The notes under the pieces are model-generated. The model had not been told where the DNA came from. It made no database searches and was given only the letters and a program-made list of their open reading frames with translations. Shown piece after piece: positions 39,217-46,964 of a stretch of DNA of 64,000 nt. Made by a program: the position numbers and the translations under genes. The stretch is from NCBI RefSeq assembly GCF_000974445.1, contig NZ_BBOJ01000022.1:62001-126000 (forward strand). The letters run 5' to 3'. The stretch's first letter is position 1. Each line of letters begins with the position of its first letter. Source of the DNA: Lentzea aerocolonigenes. Lineage in GTDB: Bacteria > Actinomycetota > Actinomycetes > Mycobacteriales > Pseudonocardiaceae.

Positions 39217-40944
39217 TCAGCAGACGCCGCCGTCGCGCCAGACGCCCCACTGGCCGGTGGTGCCGGGCTCCTCGCCCTGCGTCCACCACTGCGCGGTCCA
39301 CTTGTGGCCGTTGTGCGAGACCACGTTGCCGCCGGTGTAGATCTTCGCGCGCTCCCACGCGGGCTGCGAGCACGGGCCGGGCGGCGGGCCGCCGGTGTCC
39401 CACGGAACCTGGGCCGAGCGGTAGAAGTTGATGCCCATGGGCGCCCAGCGCGGGGCCTGGGCTCCCAGGCGGACCTTGAACTGGTCCCAGTTGTGCGTCG
39501 ACCACGGTGACCAGCCCAGTTCCGCGATGGCCGAGAGCCGCGGGAACGCCATGAACTCGATGTCGCGCGACGTCACGACCGTCTCTGTCCACAGTGGAGC
39601 TTCGACGCCGCGGACCGCGGATTCCGGCACACCGCTCAGGTGAGTGCCGGGGTTCCAGTCGTAGGCGGTCTGCACCTCGATGTACCCCGCCCACGACAGC
39701 CCGAGAGGCGTGCTGGAGTTGTACTTCATGTCCAGGTAGGCCTTGTTCGCGGGCGACATGACCACCTTGTTGCCGCGCACCGCCGCTGCCTGCACGGTCG
39801 CGTTGGACGTGGTGGTGCCCCAGTACTGCGGGACGGCGGTCGTGTCGGTCGTGGTCTTCACGAACTCGTGCCACCCGAGCACGGTCTTGCCGTACTTCTT
39901 CACGATCGGCAGCGCGCGGTTCATGAACGCCTGGTAGTCCGCGTCGGAGGTGGCGTGCGCCTCGTCACCGCCGATGTGGAAGTACGGGCCAGGCGTGAGG
40001 GCCGCGATCTCGCGCACCACGTCGTCGACGAACTGGTAGGTGATGTCCTTGCCGACGCACAACGAGGAGTAGCCGACCTCGATGTCCGTGCGCAACGGCG
40101 GAGCCTGTCCGTTGCAGTTGAGCTCGGCGTACGAGGCCTGCGCGGCGTTGGTGTGGCCGGGCATGTCGATCTCGGGGATCACCGTGATCTTGCGCGCCGC
40201 CGCGTACTGCACGATCTCGCTGTACTGCGACTTGGTGTAGTACCCGCCGGGCCCGCCACCGACCTGCGTGCTGCCGCCGTACGTGGCGAGCCGCGGCCAG
40301 CTGTCGATCACGATCCGCCAGCCCTGGTCGTCACTGAGGTGCAGGTGGAAGTAGTTGATCTTGTACAACGCCAGCTGGTCGATGTACCGCTTGACCGACG
40401 CGATGGGGTGGAAGTGGCGGGCCACGTCGAGCATCGCGCCGCGGTAGGAGAACCGCGGGTGGTCGACGATCAACGCGCCCGGCACGGTCCACGGCCCGGG
40501 CTGCGTGGTCGCGCTCTCCACCGCCGCGGGCAACAGCTGCCGCAACGTCTGCACGCCGGCGAACAGCCCCTCGGAAGTGTTGGCCCTGATGACGATGGCG
40601 CTGGTTGCGACGTCGAGCTGATAGCCCTGGTCCCCCACGGAGCCCGGTGCACCCGCCAGCAGCAACGAGATGCCGTCGGCCGGCGTTCCCACCGCGTCGG
40701 ACACCGGCAGCGCGTAGCCGGTCGAGGGCCGCAGGACACCGGCCAGGAAAGCGCCGACGTCGCGCGCGGCAGGGGCTGTGTAGATCTTCGTGGCTGCCGT
40801 CAGCGTGTGCGTGACACCGCTTCGGGCCTGCACCGACACCGGGACCGGCACGAGGCTGGACAACGGTTCCGCGGCCTGCGACTGCGCGCTCACGGACAGG
40901 GCCGCGGTGACAGCGATGACCGCGGCGAGAACGCGAGTTCTCAC
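39217..40944 (-). CDS. Secreted beta-N-acetylhexosaminidase with chitin-binding domain (GH20)
   Basis: A 575-residue exported enzyme; GTG 40944 is preceded by AGAGGAGGAGTC. Signal peptide about 1-27. Residues about 30-150 are the GH20b domain; the catalytic barrel follows with FHLHLSDDQGWRI, VIPEIDMPGHTNAA and the Asp-Glu pair in YFHIGGDEAH. The last 50 residues (PAWERAKIYTGGNVVSHNGHKWTAQWW) are a chitin-binding type 3 (CBM5/12) module. It releases N-acetylglucosamine from chitin oligomers outside the cell. A weak DasR-like site lies about 70 bases upstream, consistent with control by the chitin regulon. Confidence 0.95.
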   Translation of the reverse strand: MRTRVLAAVIAVTAALSVSAQSQAAEPLSSLVPVPVSVQARSGVTHTLTAATKIYTAPAARDVGAFLAGVLRPSTGYALPVSDAVGTPADGISLLLAGAPGSVGDQGYQLDVATSAIVIRANTSEGLFAGVQTLRQLLPAAVESATTQPGPWTVPGALIVDHPRFSYRGAMLDVARHFHPIASVKRYIDQLALYKINYFHLHLSDDQGWRIVIDSWPRLATYGGSTQVGGGPGGYYTKSQYSEIVQYAAARKITVIPEIDMPGHTNAAQASYAELNCNGQAPPLRTDIEVGYSSLCVGKDITYQFVDDVVREIAALTPGPYFHIGGDEAHATSDADYQAFMNRALPIVKKYGKTVLGWHEFVKTTTDTTAVPQYWGTTTSNATVQAAAVRGNKVVMSPANKAYLDMKYNSSTPLGLSWAGYIEVQTAYDWNPGTHLSGVPESAVRGVEAPLWTETVVTSRDIEFMAFPRLSAIAELGWSPWSTHNWDQFKVRLGAQAPRWAPMGINFYRSAQVPWDTGGPPPGPCSQPAWERAKIYTGGNVVSHNGHKWTAQWWTQGEEPGTTGQWGVWRDGGVC

Positions 40945-41013
40945 GACTCCTCCTCTTACGAGCCGGGGGCGGCGACCCGCGGTCCAGCGTGACGACCTGT
41001 CCCATTTGCCGTC

Positions 41014-41030
41014 AATGGTCTGAGCCAATT
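41014..41030. promoter_or_regulatory. Weak DasR-like site before the chitobiase
   Basis: AATGGTCTGAGCCAATT keeps the outer TGG and CCA arms and TGGTCT half of the DasR (dre) pattern, with a diverged centre (about 11 of 16 positions). Its place 70 bases before a GH20 chitinolytic gene makes it credible; alone it would not be. Confidence 0.4.
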
Positions 41031-41044
41031 CGGCCGCGACCGAC

Positions 41045-41327
41045 GTGGTGCCGTCGATCGAGACGCTGGTCCCTGCGGATCTCGCGGCAGAACTCGGGAG
41101 GCACCGCACGTGCAGAGTTCGTGCTGGTCGAGGAACCGAGCACCACCGGGCCGTCAGCCCGATCGCCCCGCTGGAGCAGCCCGGAGGCGGTGAACGCGGT
41201 GGCGGGCCTGGACTTCACCGACTTCCACCACCTCGACGCCAAGGGGATCACGGCGGTGGTGCGCTACACCGGTGCCGTGATCCCCGAGGCCGACGTCCGC
41301 CGGGCGATCGACGAGCTGCGTCAGTAG
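41045..41327 (+). pseudogene. Possible frameshifted small gene
   Basis: This fills the gap between chitobiase and FAD monooxygenase. One frame reads VPSIETLVPADLAAELGRH; near 41095 a second frame continues ARAEFVLVEEPSTTGP ... FHHLDAKGITAVVRYTGAVIPEADVRRAIDEL. Joined by a one-base shift they give a plausible 90-residue protein, but neither half is recognised. It could equally be non-coding. Nothing else is seen in 40945-41337 apart from the DasR-like site. Confidence 0.3.
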
Positions 41328-41337
41328 ACCGTCAGCG

Positions 41338-42426
41338 TCAGTAGACCGGCAGCTTCAGGGAGTTCACGACCTCCGCGAACTCCTCCGAGGGCTCGCCGCC
41401 GTTCTCCCGGTTCTTCAGCGCCATCTCCTGGTTCGCCGTCACGTACGGCCGCAGGATCTCCTCGTAGCGCTGGAAAGCACCGTCGAAACCCGCCGCCAGC
41501 TCACCGGCCAGCACGTACGCGCCGACCAGCGCCATGCTGGTGCCCTGGCCCGACAACGGTGAGCCGCAGTAGCCGGCGTCGCCGAGGAGCACCACGTTGC
41601 CGCGCGACCAGGTGTCCATGTGGATCTGGCTCATCGAGTCGAAGTGGAAGTCCGGCGCCTCCCACATGTGCTTGAGCGCGGTCGGCCAGGCCCAGCCCGC
41701 GTCGGCGAACATCTCGGCGAGCAGGCGGCGCTGGGCGTCCACGTCGCGGTGGTCGAACTCCACGGCGCCGTTGAAACCCATGTAGACGCGGCATTCCGCG
41801 TTCGAGCGGGCGCTCATGATGCCGCCGCCCACGACGTCGCCCCGCTGGAAGGTCTGCCAGTGGTCGAGGCCGAGGAAGTTCGGCGCGGTGAAGACGGCGA
41901 GGTTCATGCCGAGGTGGCTGATGAACTGCTCTTCCGGGCCGAAGACGAGCCTGCGGACGTTGGAGTGCAGGCCGTCGGCGCCGACGATCACGTCGAAGTC
42001 GCGTGGTGCGGCCTTCTCGAACGTGACGCGGGTGCCGTCGATGGACGTGATCGTGTCGTCGAACAGGTACTCGACGCCGTCGGCCGCGTCGAAGAGCATC
42101 CGGGCGAGGTCGTCGCGCAGCAGCTCGACGTCGGGGCTGGAGAGGTCGCCGCCGCTGATGGTGCGGGTGGTGGAGCTGAACAGCTCGTTGCCCTCGGCGT
42201 CGACCATGCTCATGCCGCGCATGTTGGTGCTGCACGACCTCAGCTGGTCGCCGAGGCCCATGCGCTCGACGACCTCCAGCGCGGGGCCGCGGACGTCGAT
42301 GGCCTGGCCGCCGGGCCGCAGACCGCGGGCCCGCTCCACGACGGTGACGGAGAAACCGTGGTGGCGCAGCCAGTAGGCGAGTGCGGGTCCGCCGATGCTG
42401 GCGCCGGAGATCAGGACTTTCTTCAC
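41338..42426 (-). CDS. FAD-dependent aromatic monooxygenase (PHBH fold)
   Basis: A 362-residue class A flavoprotein hydroxylase. FAD motifs are GASIGGPALAYWLRHHG (GxGxxG type, with Ala-Ser), the DG motif VIVGADGLHSNVR and the GD motif VVLLGDAGYCGSPLSGQG. It hydroxylates an aromatic or polyketide-like substrate with NAD(P)H and O2. GTG start at 42426. It is related to the oxidoreductases seen in antibiotic tailoring and tetracycline-type inactivation; the substrate is unknown. It follows the DUF574 methyltransferase on the same strand with 83 bases between. Confidence 0.92.
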   Translation of the reverse strand: MKKVLISGASIGGPALAYWLRHHGFSVTVVERARGLRPGGQAIDVRGPALEVVERMGLGDQLRSCSTNMRGMSMVDAEGNELFSSTTRTISGGDLSSPDVELLRDDLARMLFDAADGVEYLFDDTITSIDGTRVTFEKAAPRDFDVIVGADGLHSNVRRLVFGPEEQFISHLGMNLAVFTAPNFLGLDHWQTFQRGDVVGGGIMSARSNAECRVYMGFNGAVEFDHRDVDAQRRLLAEMFADAGWAWPTALKHMWEAPDFHFDSMSQIHMDTWSRGNVVLLGDAGYCGSPLSGQGTSMALVGAYVLAGELAAGFDGAFQRYEEILRPYVTANQEMALKNRENGGEPSEEFAEVVNSLKLPVY

Positions 42427-42509
42427 GGTGTTGCCCCCTGTGAGTCGGTGTTGCTCACAAGGTGCCGACCAGCGCTGACCGGCGGCTGACCGTCCGCCGT
42501 CAGTGACGA

Positions 42510-43328
42510 TCAGGGTTTGACAGCGACGCCCGCGAACGGCACTTCGTTGATCTCCGGGTTGGCCGCGAAGTCACCCGCGCCGTCCGGCCGCCACGCCGGG
42601 CAGCCGACGAGTCCCGGCTCCAGCAGCTCGAAACCGCCGAAGAACGCCAGCACCTCGTCGTGGGTGCGCGGGAACGCCTGGTTCTGCGAGCTCTTCACGT
42701 TGTAGGTCTGCACGGCCTCGTCCATGCCGGCGGGTTTCGCTTCCGCCGAGGCGTGCGTCAGCGCCAGGTAGCTGCCGGGGGCGAGCCGGTCGCGGTAGTG
42801 GCCGACGATCGTCGCCGGGTCCCACTCGTCCGGGACGAAGTGCAGCACCAGCAACATGAACAGGCCGACCGGCTGGTCGAAGTCGAGGAGCTTGCGGGTC
42901 GGGTCGGCGTTGAAGATCGCGTCCAGGTCGCGCAGATCGGCCTGCACCACGCCGGTGTTGCCGTTGCCCGCCAGGATCAGCTCGCTGTGCGCGACCGCGA
43001 CCGGGTCCTTGTCGACGTAGACCACCCTGCAGTCGGGGGCCTCCGCCTGCACGATCTCGTGCAGGTTGCCGACCGTCGGGATGCCGGAGCCGACGTCGAG
43101 GAACTGCCGCACCCCCTGCTCGACCATGGTGAGCGCGGCCCTGCGCAGGAACGACCTGTTGAGCCGTGCCGCGTCCCGGACGCCGGGCATGATCTGCAGG
43201 ATCTTCTCCGCCAGCGCGCGGTCCTGGGCGAAGTTGTGACCGCCGCCGAGCCAGTAGTCGTACACCCGTGCCGGTGAGGGCACCGTCGTGTCTACACCTG
43301 GTGGAACCCAACCGAGGTCGTTGCTCAC
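42510..43328 (-). CDS. SAM-dependent methyltransferase (DUF574/Methyltransf_19)
   Basis: A 272-residue actinobacterial methyltransferase family protein beginning VSNDLGWVPPGVDTTVPSPARVYDYWLGGGHNFAQDR, a strict family signature. The SAM site is FLDVGSGIPTVGNLHEI, then VVYVDKDPVA. Despite the Rossmann fold, substrates of this large family are mostly unknown. GTG start at 43328. It is divergent from the P450 gene with 121 bases between. Confidence 0.93.
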   Translation of the reverse strand: MSNDLGWVPPGVDTTVPSPARVYDYWLGGGHNFAQDRALAEKILQIMPGVRDAARLNRSFLRRAALTMVEQGVRQFLDVGSGIPTVGNLHEIVQAEAPDCRVVYVDKDPVAVAHSELILAGNGNTGVVQADLRDLDAIFNADPTRKLLDFDQPVGLFMLLVLHFVPDEWDPATIVGHYRDRLAPGSYLALTHASAEAKPAGMDEAVQTYNVKSSQNQAFPRTHDEVLAFFGGFELLEPGLVGCPAWRPDGAGDFAANPEINEVPFAGVAVKP

Positions 43329-43449
43329 GCACCGAGCGTACTCATGTGCACCAGACCGGCCGATTGGATGAGCATCCGATCGTGTGTATCTGCTCGCCTC
43401 CACTGGCGCTACGGCCCTAGGTTGTTCGGGGTCGCGAGAGGGTGGTGTG

Positions 43450-44781
43450 ATGCCGAGCGTCACGACGGTGCCGGGCCGATGGCCCCTCATCGGGCACACC
43501 GTCACGCTGCTCAGGTCTCCGGTCGAGTTCCTGTCCTCGTTACCCGCCAGGGGTGACGTGGTCAGAGTCTTCCTCGGTCCCCTACCGGTGCACCTGGTCA
43601 CGACACCCGAACTCGCGCTGCAGCTGCTCACGTCGGACAAGTTCGACAAGGGCATCGTCTTCGACAAGATGCGCCCGTTGTTCGGCAACGGGCTCGCCAC
43701 GTCGAACGGCGCGTTCAACCAGCGCCAGCGCCGGATGGTGTTGCCGGCGTTCACCCGCGCCAGGGTCGCGACCTACGCGGAGACCGTGATCACGTCGCTC
43801 GCGACCGAACTGCGCGACTCGTGGCACGACGGTCAGCGGCTCGAGTTCGACCGGGTGATGCAGGACTTCGTGATGACCGTCGCCGGCCGCACGCTGTTCT
43901 CCGCAGAGCTCGGCCAGGAGGTCCTGGACGAGATCAAGCACTCCATCCCGATCATGCTCAAGCACGTGCTGGTGCGCGCTTTCTCGCCGGGGTTCGTGGA
44001 GAAGCTGCCGCTGAAGGCGAACCGCGAGTTCGACGAGGCCGCGGCCAGGCTGCGCAAGATCATCCCCGAGGTCGTCGTCGGTGCGCGGAAAGAAGGCGGC
44101 GACCACGGTGACCTGCTCTCGGCGCTGCTCGCCGCACGGGACGCGGACACCGGCGAGGCGATGACCGACGAACAGATCCACGACGAGGTCGTCACGATCC
44201 TCACCACCGGCGCCGAGACGACGGCCGTGGCGCTGGCGTGGTTCTTCCACGAGGTCGGCACACGGCCCGAGGTGCGCCAACGGTTCCACGCCGAGGTCGA
44301 CGCCGTGCTCGGCGACCGGCCCGCGACGTTCGAGGACGTGGCGAAGCTCGAGTACACCGGCCGGATCATCAACGAGGTGCTGCGGCGCACCCCGCCGATC
44401 ATCCTGATGCGCCGGGCCCGCGAGGACGTCGAGATCGGCGGCGTGCTCGTGCGGAAAGGCTCCGAAGTCGCGGTCTCGCAACACACTCTGCACCGCGATC
44501 CCCGGTGGTTCCCGAACCCCGGCCAGTTCGACCCCGACCGGTGGGAACCCGCCAGAGCAGCAGCGGTGCCGAAGGGCGCGTTCATCCCGTTCGGCGCCGG
44601 TTCCCGTTTCTGCCCAGGACATTTCCTCGCCCACACGGAGATCGCGATCGCGGCCGCGACGATCGCGACCCGGTGGGACCTCGTCCCCGTTGCGGGACAA
44701 CGTGTCTACGCCCAGGTGAAGGCGACCATGCAGCCCAACAGGCTGCCCGTGACCGCCACGAGTAGAAGGCCTCAAGCGTGA
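43450..44781 (+). CDS. Cytochrome P450
   Basis: A 443-residue heme monooxygenase from ATG 43450 (GTG 43447 is next to it). The heme ligand is Cys388 in FIPFGAGSRFCPG; the oxygen-activating I-helix has TTGAETTAVALAW; the K-helix ExxR is NEVLRRTPP. The N-terminal PGRWPLIGHTVTLLRSPVEFL and no membrane anchor recall sesquiterpene-oxidising P450s of actinobacteria (pentalenene oxygenase type), but no terpene synthase is in the window. The GTG of the next gene overlaps its last codons, so both are co-translated. Confidence 0.94.
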   Translation: MPSVTTVPGRWPLIGHTVTLLRSPVEFLSSLPARGDVVRVFLGPLPVHLVTTPELALQLLTSDKFDKGIVFDKMRPLFGNGLATSNGAFNQRQRRMVLPAFTRARVATYAETVITSLATELRDSWHDGQRLEFDRVMQDFVMTVAGRTLFSAELGQEVLDEIKHSIPIMLKHVLVRAFSPGFVEKLPLKANREFDEAAARLRKIIPEVVVGARKEGGDHGDLLSALLAARDADTGEAMTDEQIHDEVVTILTTGAETTAVALAWFFHEVGTRPEVRQRFHAEVDAVLGDRPATFEDVAKLEYTGRIINEVLRRTPPIILMRRAREDVEIGGVLVRKGSEVAVSQHTLHRDPRWFPNPGQFDPDRWEPARAAAVPKGAFIPFGAGSRFCPGHFLAHTEIAIAAATIATRWDLVPVAGQRVYAQVKATMQPNRLPVTATSRRPQA

Positions 44782-45803
44782 AACTGCTCCCCGTTCTCGC
44801 CGCGGTGCTGGCGATGACGTCACTGACGCCTGCCGCCCACGCCTCCGCCGTCGAGTGTTCGCTCACCACACTTCCCGTGTCCGGTCCTACGGGCGAGGCC
44901 GCGACGGTCTCCGGTCAGCTCTGCAAGCCCACCGGCGTGAACCCGCGCTCGATCCAGCTGCTGGTGCACGGCGGCACGTACAACCGCGTGTACTGGGACC
45001 TGCCGGGTGTGCCGGAGTCCTACTCGTACCAGCGGAACATGGCGCGCGAAGGCCGTGCCACGTTCGCCGTGGACCGGCTCGGCACAGGTGCCTCCACGCA
45101 CCCGATGAGCCTGCCGATGCTGATTTCCGTTGAGGCGCGGTCGATGCACGAGGTCGTGCAGCACCTGCGCACCGGACGCGTCGGCGGCACCGCCTACGAG
45201 AAGGTCGTCATCGTCGGGCACTCCGTCGGGTCGGGCATCGTGGCGATGGAGGCCGCGACCTACCACGACGTCGACGGCGTGGTGCTGTCCGGCATGACGC
45301 ACATGCCCGCCGTCCCGGTGCTGACGCTGGGCGCCGCACTCGGGCTTCAGCCGGTGTTCCTGGACGACCTGCTCGCGAAGCTCGGCAGCGACCCGCTGTA
45401 CTTCACGACGCGGCCGGGTGCGCGGGCCGGGTTGTTCTACGCCATGGACGACGCCGAGGAGCTCGTCGTGAACGCGGACGAGCTGACCAAGGACCAGGTT
45501 TCCGTGCCGGGCATGGGAACCGTGGCCGTCTTCGGCATCGTGCTGCCCACGACGTACGGCATCGACGTGCCGGTGTTCCAGGCGGTCGGCACGGACGACG
45601 TCCTGTTCTGCGGCCTGCTCGCGTTGCGCGACTGCTCGTCCGCGGCGAGCCTGCGCGCGCAGGAGGCGCCGTACTACCGGCCAGAGGCGCAGCTGGAGAC
45701 CTACGTGCTGCCCGGTGCGGGACATTCACTGGCCCTGCACCGCAACGCCGGGGGCTACCGCGACGCGACCCGTGCGTGGCTCAGCGCGAAGCTCGGGATG
45801 TGA
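44778..45803 (+). CDS. Secreted alpha/beta hydrolase
   Basis: A 341-residue exported protein; signal peptide about 1-23 (cleavage after AHA). The fold core shows LLVHGGTYNRVYWDL (oxyanion region), the nucleophile Ser149 in VVIVGHSVGSG and a final PGAGHSLALH with the catalytic His. Four to five cysteines may form disulfides outside the cell. Esterase or lipase activity is likely; the natural substrate is unknown. It overlaps the P450 gene (GTGA), which suggests they act in the same pathway, perhaps on an exported product. Confidence 0.88.
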   Translation: MKLLPVLAAVLAMTSLTPAAHASAVECSLTTLPVSGPTGEAATVSGQLCKPTGVNPRSIQLLVHGGTYNRVYWDLPGVPESYSYQRNMAREGRATFAVDRLGTGASTHPMSLPMLISVEARSMHEVVQHLRTGRVGGTAYEKVVIVGHSVGSGIVAMEAATYHDVDGVVLSGMTHMPAVPVLTLGAALGLQPVFLDDLLAKLGSDPLYFTTRPGARAGLFYAMDDAEELVVNADELTKDQVSVPGMGTVAVFGIVLPTTYGIDVPVFQAVGTDDVLFCGLLALRDCSSAASLRAQEAPYYRPEAQLETYVLPGAGHSLALHRNAGGYRDATRAWLSAKLGM

Positions 45804-46352
45804 TCAGCGCACCAGGCCCTGAGCGCTGAGCTTCACCGCGAACGGGAACTGCAGTTCGATGATCTCGTCGCCTTCCGAACGCGCCTGTTCGACGTACGCC
45901 CCGTTTTCGAGGTGGAGGCACCGCAGCCACGGCGCGTCGTAGTCGATCATCCAGTAGTTCTCGCAACCGACTTCCTGGAACTTCGCGCGTTTGAGTTCGA
46001 GGTCCACGTGCCGCGTGCGCGGTGACAAAACCTCGACCGCCAGCACGGGCGGTCCCAGGAGGGCCTGTTTCGTGAACTGCTCGCGCCGGCCGACCACCAG
46101 GTCCGGAATGAAGACCGTGTCGTCGGCGAGCACCACGTCGACCGGAGCCGGGAGGACCTCGAGCTCTGGCGGGCAGACAGCCGTCAGCGCCACCAGCAGT
46201 CGTGCGACGACCCGCTGGTGCACGGGGCGGGGTGAGGGGCTCATGACCAACACCCCGTCGACGAGTTCGAAACGGTGCCCGTCATCAGGCATCGCCTCCA
46301 GGTCCGCCCACGTCAGCGGTCTGCCGTGGGGAAACGTCGGGACACCACCCAT
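45804..46352 (-). CDS. Uma2-family (DUF820) putative nuclease
   Basis: A 182-residue protein with a PD-(D/E)xK-like core: FELVDGVLVMSPSPRPVHQ, IPDLVVG, VLAVEVLSPRTRHVDLELKRAKFQEVG and YWMID. Asp, Glu and Lys positions of the nuclease site are kept. ATG 46352 is chosen since GVPTFPHGRPLTWADLEAMPDDGHRFEL is the usual start. Such genes are numerous in actinobacteria and cyanobacteria; biological role unproved. It ends in the convergent hydrolase with no gap (stop codons abut). Confidence 0.85.
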   Translation of the reverse strand: MGGVPTFPHGRPLTWADLEAMPDDGHRFELVDGVLVMSPSPRPVHQRVVARLLVALTAVCPPELEVLPAPVDVVLADDTVFIPDLVVGRREQFTKQALLGPPVLAVEVLSPRTRHVDLELKRAKFQEVGCENYWMIDYDAPWLRCLHLENGAYVEQARSEGDEIIELQFPFAVKLSAQGLVR

Positions 46353-46868
46353 GGTGCGTTCCACCCCCTGGTCGAGGCCACTGTCCGCCGGACGGGTCCC
46401 GGCGATGCCATTAGACAAGACTGGTCCGATTCTCACGACTCGCAAGCCCCTTTTGGCCGACCTCGCACCACTGCACGCACACACCTCTGTCACCACCGCC
46501 CCGCAGGGTGAGCACCGACTGGTCCTGTCGTGGACGGCCGCACTCCGATGGAGCAGCGTTTTGGTTGCAATCGAACAACTGGCTAATTTTTGATCAATTT
46601 TCGGGCGATTTTCGGTAACGCCGGCACCCGTGCCAATTGCTCGCGAATGCGACCCTAACGGAATATGGCGAGCCAGCCAAGCACTCGGTTGGAGCAATGC
46701 TTCACGAGTACCTCACAACGAGAAGATCAAAACGTCTCCAACGGGTTTCTCCAGCCATTCCGAGTAAACCGCACGGGTGACGGCCGGGACCCCGTGTGAT
46801 CGCCGTGGGGACGACGTGGGGGCGGGCTTCACCACGCTCGGTGGCACCACCACCGAGGGAGCCGGGGA
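46353..46868. other. Long intergenic region, no gene seen
   Basis: About 515 bases without a convincing gene. The stretch 46555-46620 is markedly AT-rich for this genome and holds TTGATCAA (46590-46597) and two TTTTCGG repeats, probably promoter DNA for the Uma2 gene or the microprotein. A G-rich ribosome site precedes the 31-residue frame at its end. Confidence 0.5.
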
Positions 46869-46964
46869 ATGCGCAGGACCAAGGACAGACTCGCCCAGTA
46901 CACGGCCGTCGCACTGGTCGCGGTCGTCGCTACGACGCTGGTGCTGCTGGCGCTGTCGCTCTAG
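46869..46964 (+). CDS. 31-residue membrane microprotein
   Basis: ATG 46869 to TAG 46962-46964 encodes a basic N-terminus (MRRTKDRLAQY) and one membrane helix (TAVALVAVVATTLVLLALSL). GAGGGAGCCGGGGA upstream is a good ribosome site. The composition is that of a single-pass small membrane protein and the frame is preserved through the overlap with the 3' end of the convergent regulator gene (35 bases). No homologue is recognised; it may be a chance frame. Confidence 0.45.
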   Translation: MRRTKDRLAQYTAVALVAVVATTLVLLALSL

